A DNA stretch of 6,787 nt. It comes from a bacterium. Lineage in GTDB: Bacteria > Elusimicrobiota > Elusimicrobia > UBA1565 > UBA9628. The DNA is taken from NCBI GenBank assembly GCA_021790955.1, contig JAJYFI010000088.1:1-6787 (forward strand), written 5' to 3'. This document shows, piece after piece, positions 5,349 through 6,787 of this stretch. The position numbers were made by a program, and so were the translations under genes. A model generated the notes under the pieces. It ran no database searches. It had not been told where the DNA came from and worked only from the letters and a program-made list of their open reading frames with translations. Numbering within the stretch: the stretch's first letter is position 1; every line of letters starts with the position of its first letter.

Positions 5349-6416
5349 GTGATCATCAGCCGCACGCCCTTCCGCGTCTCTTTCTTCGGCGGGGGCACCG
5401 ATTATCCCGCCCACTTCGTCGACCACGGCGGCGCCGTCCTCGCGACCACGATCGACAAGCACTGCTACATCACCTGCCGCTACCTGCCGCCCTTCTTCCG
5501 GCATAAAAGCCGCATCGCCTACTCCAAGATCGAGCTCGTGGGCGATCTCGAGCAGATCGAGCACCCGGCCGTGCGCGAGGTCCTGCGCTTCATGCGGATC
5601 ACGGAGGGAGTCGAGATCCATCACGACGCGGACCTCCCGGCGCGCACGGGCCTTGGCTCCTCCTCCTCGTTCACGGTCGGGCTCCTCCACGCCCTTTATG
5701 CGCTGAGGCAGAGCATGCCGACCAAAAACCAGCTCGCCCGCGAGGCGATCCGCATCGAGCGCGATGTCCTTAAGGAGAACGTGGGCTCCCAGGACCAGGC
5801 CTCGGCCGCGTACGGCGGCTTCAACAAGATCGTCTTCAACCCCGACCACACCTTGACGCTCGCTCCGGTGATCCTGCCCCAGGAGCGCCTGTCGCGCTTC
5901 CAGGATCATCTCATGCTTTATTTCACGGGGTTTTCCCGCACCGCCTCCGAGATCGCCAAGGAGCAGGTCGAGAACACGGCCGCGAAGAAAGCCGAGCTCT
6001 TGCGGATGCGCCGCATGGTGGATGAGGCCGTCGACATCCTCTCGGGTTCGGGGGACTTGGGCGATTTCGGGCGCCTTCTCCATGAATCGTGGACGTTGAA
6101 GCGGGGCCTCTCAAGCCGCATCTCGACGCCGTTGATCGATGAAATCTACGAGACGGCGCGCTCCTCCGGCGCCTTGGGCGGCAAGCTCCTGGGCGCGGGC
6201 GGGGGCGGCTTCGTCCTTCTCTTCGCGCGGCCCGAGGAGCAGCCCGCGATCAAAAAGAGGCTGTCCAAGCTTCTCCTGGTGCCTTTCAGGTTCGAAAGCG
6301 CGGGAAGCCACATCATCTTCTACGACCACGCGACCGCCACCCGCAACGACCTCGACGGCCCCGGCCGCTTGGCGGCGGGGCCGGAGCGGGGGCCCGTCGT
6401 CATCCCCGCGAAGTGA
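5349..6416 (+). CDS. hddA: GHMP kinase, probable D-glycero-D-manno-heptose 7-phosphate kinase
   Basis: A 355-residue GHMP-superfamily sugar kinase. By family resemblance it phosphorylates the anomeric position of D-glycero-D-manno-heptose 7-phosphate using ATP, an early cytoplasmic step towards GDP-heptose for surface glycans. Motif 1 is SRTPFRVSFFGGGTDYP (4-20), a start typical of HddA-like kinases. Motif 2, the phosphate-binding LPARTGLGSSSS, is at 96-107, and motif 3, GAGGGGF, is at 282-288. The family ending PFRFESAGSHIIFY is followed by about 30 extra residues of low conservation. GTG 5349 is chosen because MIISRTPFR matches the usual family N-terminus. No Shine-Dalgarno site precedes it; the 14-bp tandem repeat is there instead. 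The next gene, an HddC-like nucleotidyltransferase 14 nt downstream, supports the pathway. Related kinases acting on other sugar phosphates cannot be excluded. Confidence 0.85.
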   Translation: MIISRTPFRVSFFGGGTDYPAHFVDHGGAVLATTIDKHCYITCRYLPPFFRHKSRIAYSKIELVGDLEQIEHPAVREVLRFMRITEGVEIHHDADLPARTGLGSSSSFTVGLLHALYALRQSMPTKNQLAREAIRIERDVLKENVGSQDQASAAYGGFNKIVFNPDHTLTLAPVILPQERLSRFQDHLMLYFTGFSRTASEIAKEQVENTAAKKAELLRMRRMVDEAVDILSGSGDLGDFGRLLHESWTLKRGLSSRISTPLIDEIYETARSSGALGGKLLGAGGGGFVLLFARPEEQPAIKKRLSKLLLVPFRFESAGSHIIFYDHATATRNDLDGPGRLAAGPERGPVVIPAK

Positions 6417-6430
6417 CGGACCTCCCGTCG

Positions 6431-6787
6431 ATGGACGCCGTCATCCTCTGCGGCGGGTTGGGGACCAGGCTTCGGGAGGCGGAGCCGGGCCGCCAGAAGA
6501 CCATGGTCGAGGTGGGGGGGCGGCCGTTTCTCGATCGCGTCGTCGGCTGGGCCGCGGGGGCGGGGCTCAGGCGCTTCGTCCTTTGCGCGGGCTACCGCTC
6601 GGAGGAGGTGCGGCGGCACTTCGCGGAGGGCCCGAATCATGCGGGGCTTGATTTCGTCGTCTCCGAAGAGGACCGCCCGCTCGGGACCGCGGGGGCGCTC
6701 GCGCGCTGTCGGGCGCTTTTGCGGGGGAAAACCGCGCTCGTCGTGAACGGGGACTCCCTCTGTCCGCTCGATTTGAGGGCGTTCGCG
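6431..6787 (+). CDS. hddC: Sugar-1-phosphate nucleotidyltransferase, HddC-like (N-terminal part)
   Basis: The open frame runs off the right edge after 119 codons, so only the N-terminal half is seen. It should transfer a nucleotide (GMP if truly HddC) to a sugar 1-phosphate. The nucleotide-binding signature GGLGTRLR is at 8-15, and Lys23 occupies the place of the active-site Lys of the usual PKP motif, here written QKT. GGRPFL is at 29-34, PLGTAGA at 83-89, and NGDS at 106-109 contains the metal-binding Asp108. It follows the kinase stop by 14 nt and is surely cotranscribed. An in-frame GTG at 6413 would overlap the kinase stop as GTGA and is an alternative start. ATG 6431 is preferred because MDAVILCGG fits the family N-terminus. 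Neither has a Shine-Dalgarno site, so coupling to the kinase is likely. Other members of the family (mannose-1-phosphate guanylyltransferase or cytidylyltransferase types) remain possible. Confidence 0.8.
   Translation, partial: MDAVILCGGLGTRLREAEPGRQKTMVEVGGRPFLDRVVGWAAGAGLRRFVLCAGYRSEEVRRHFAEGPNHAGLDFVVSEEDRPLGTAGALARCRALLRGKTALVVNGDSLCPLDLRAFA

Noticed and set aside
5316..6083. A 255-codon minus-strand open frame opposite the kinase
   Set aside because: It is antisense to a kinase with all three GHMP motifs, and its composition is typical of a shadow frame.

Overview
The window is GC-rich bacterial chromosome with a strong bias towards G/C-ending codons, so long open frames also appear on the antisense strands of the real genes. 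An outer-membrane porin, a signal-peptide lipoprotein and a heptose-activation gene pair all point to a diderm (Gram-negative-type) bacterium. The mixture, with a DUF3332-like lipoprotein and a DcaP-like porin, would fit an uncultured lineage such as Elusimicrobiota or a neighbouring phylum. That placement is a guess from general resemblance; no marker gene here settles it.

Layout. (1) 57-1436, plus: a signal-peptide-bearing beta-barrel porin whose start codon lies only 10 nt after a TATAAT box. (2) 1433-2056, minus: an unrecognised exported glycine-rich protein, tail-to-tail with the porin and overlapping it by 4 bp. It has a perfect AGGAGG site that can pair with an upstream complement. (3) 2157-4802, minus: an M1 zinc aminopeptidase with intact GAMEN, HEXXH-X18-E and catalytic-Tyr motifs; its start is debatable. 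(4) 4919-5239, minus: a small DUF3332-like lipoprotein directly upstream of the aminopeptidase, very probably in the same transcript. (5) 5349-6416, plus: a GHMP kinase of the HddA (heptose-7-phosphate kinase) type. (6) 6431 to the right edge, plus: the N-terminal 119 codons of an HddC-like sugar-1-phosphate nucleotidyltransferase. The last two begin what looks like a GDP-heptose or related sugar-nucleotide operon for surface polysaccharide, continuing beyond the window.

Regulation and repeats. A 27-bp, partly palindromic element occurs twice in the same orientation (13-39 and 5259-5285; 24 of 27 positions identical), each time just upstream of a TATAAT. The right-hand copy sits between the divergent lipoprotein and kinase genes. 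On paper it carries overlapping outward promoters for both. None of the three genes starting next to a copy has a recognisable Shine-Dalgarno site, and two would have nearly leaderless mRNAs. By contrast, genes 2 and 3 start behind SD-like sequences.

The gene content is mostly ordinary envelope housekeeping. The parts worth a second look are the repeat-associated promoters, the SD-sequestering inverted repeat before gene 2, the 14-bp tandem duplication in the kinase leader, and the unrecognised gene 2 itself. I see no mobile-element gene, CRISPR array, tRNA or rRNA, and no gap over 300 bases without a gene.
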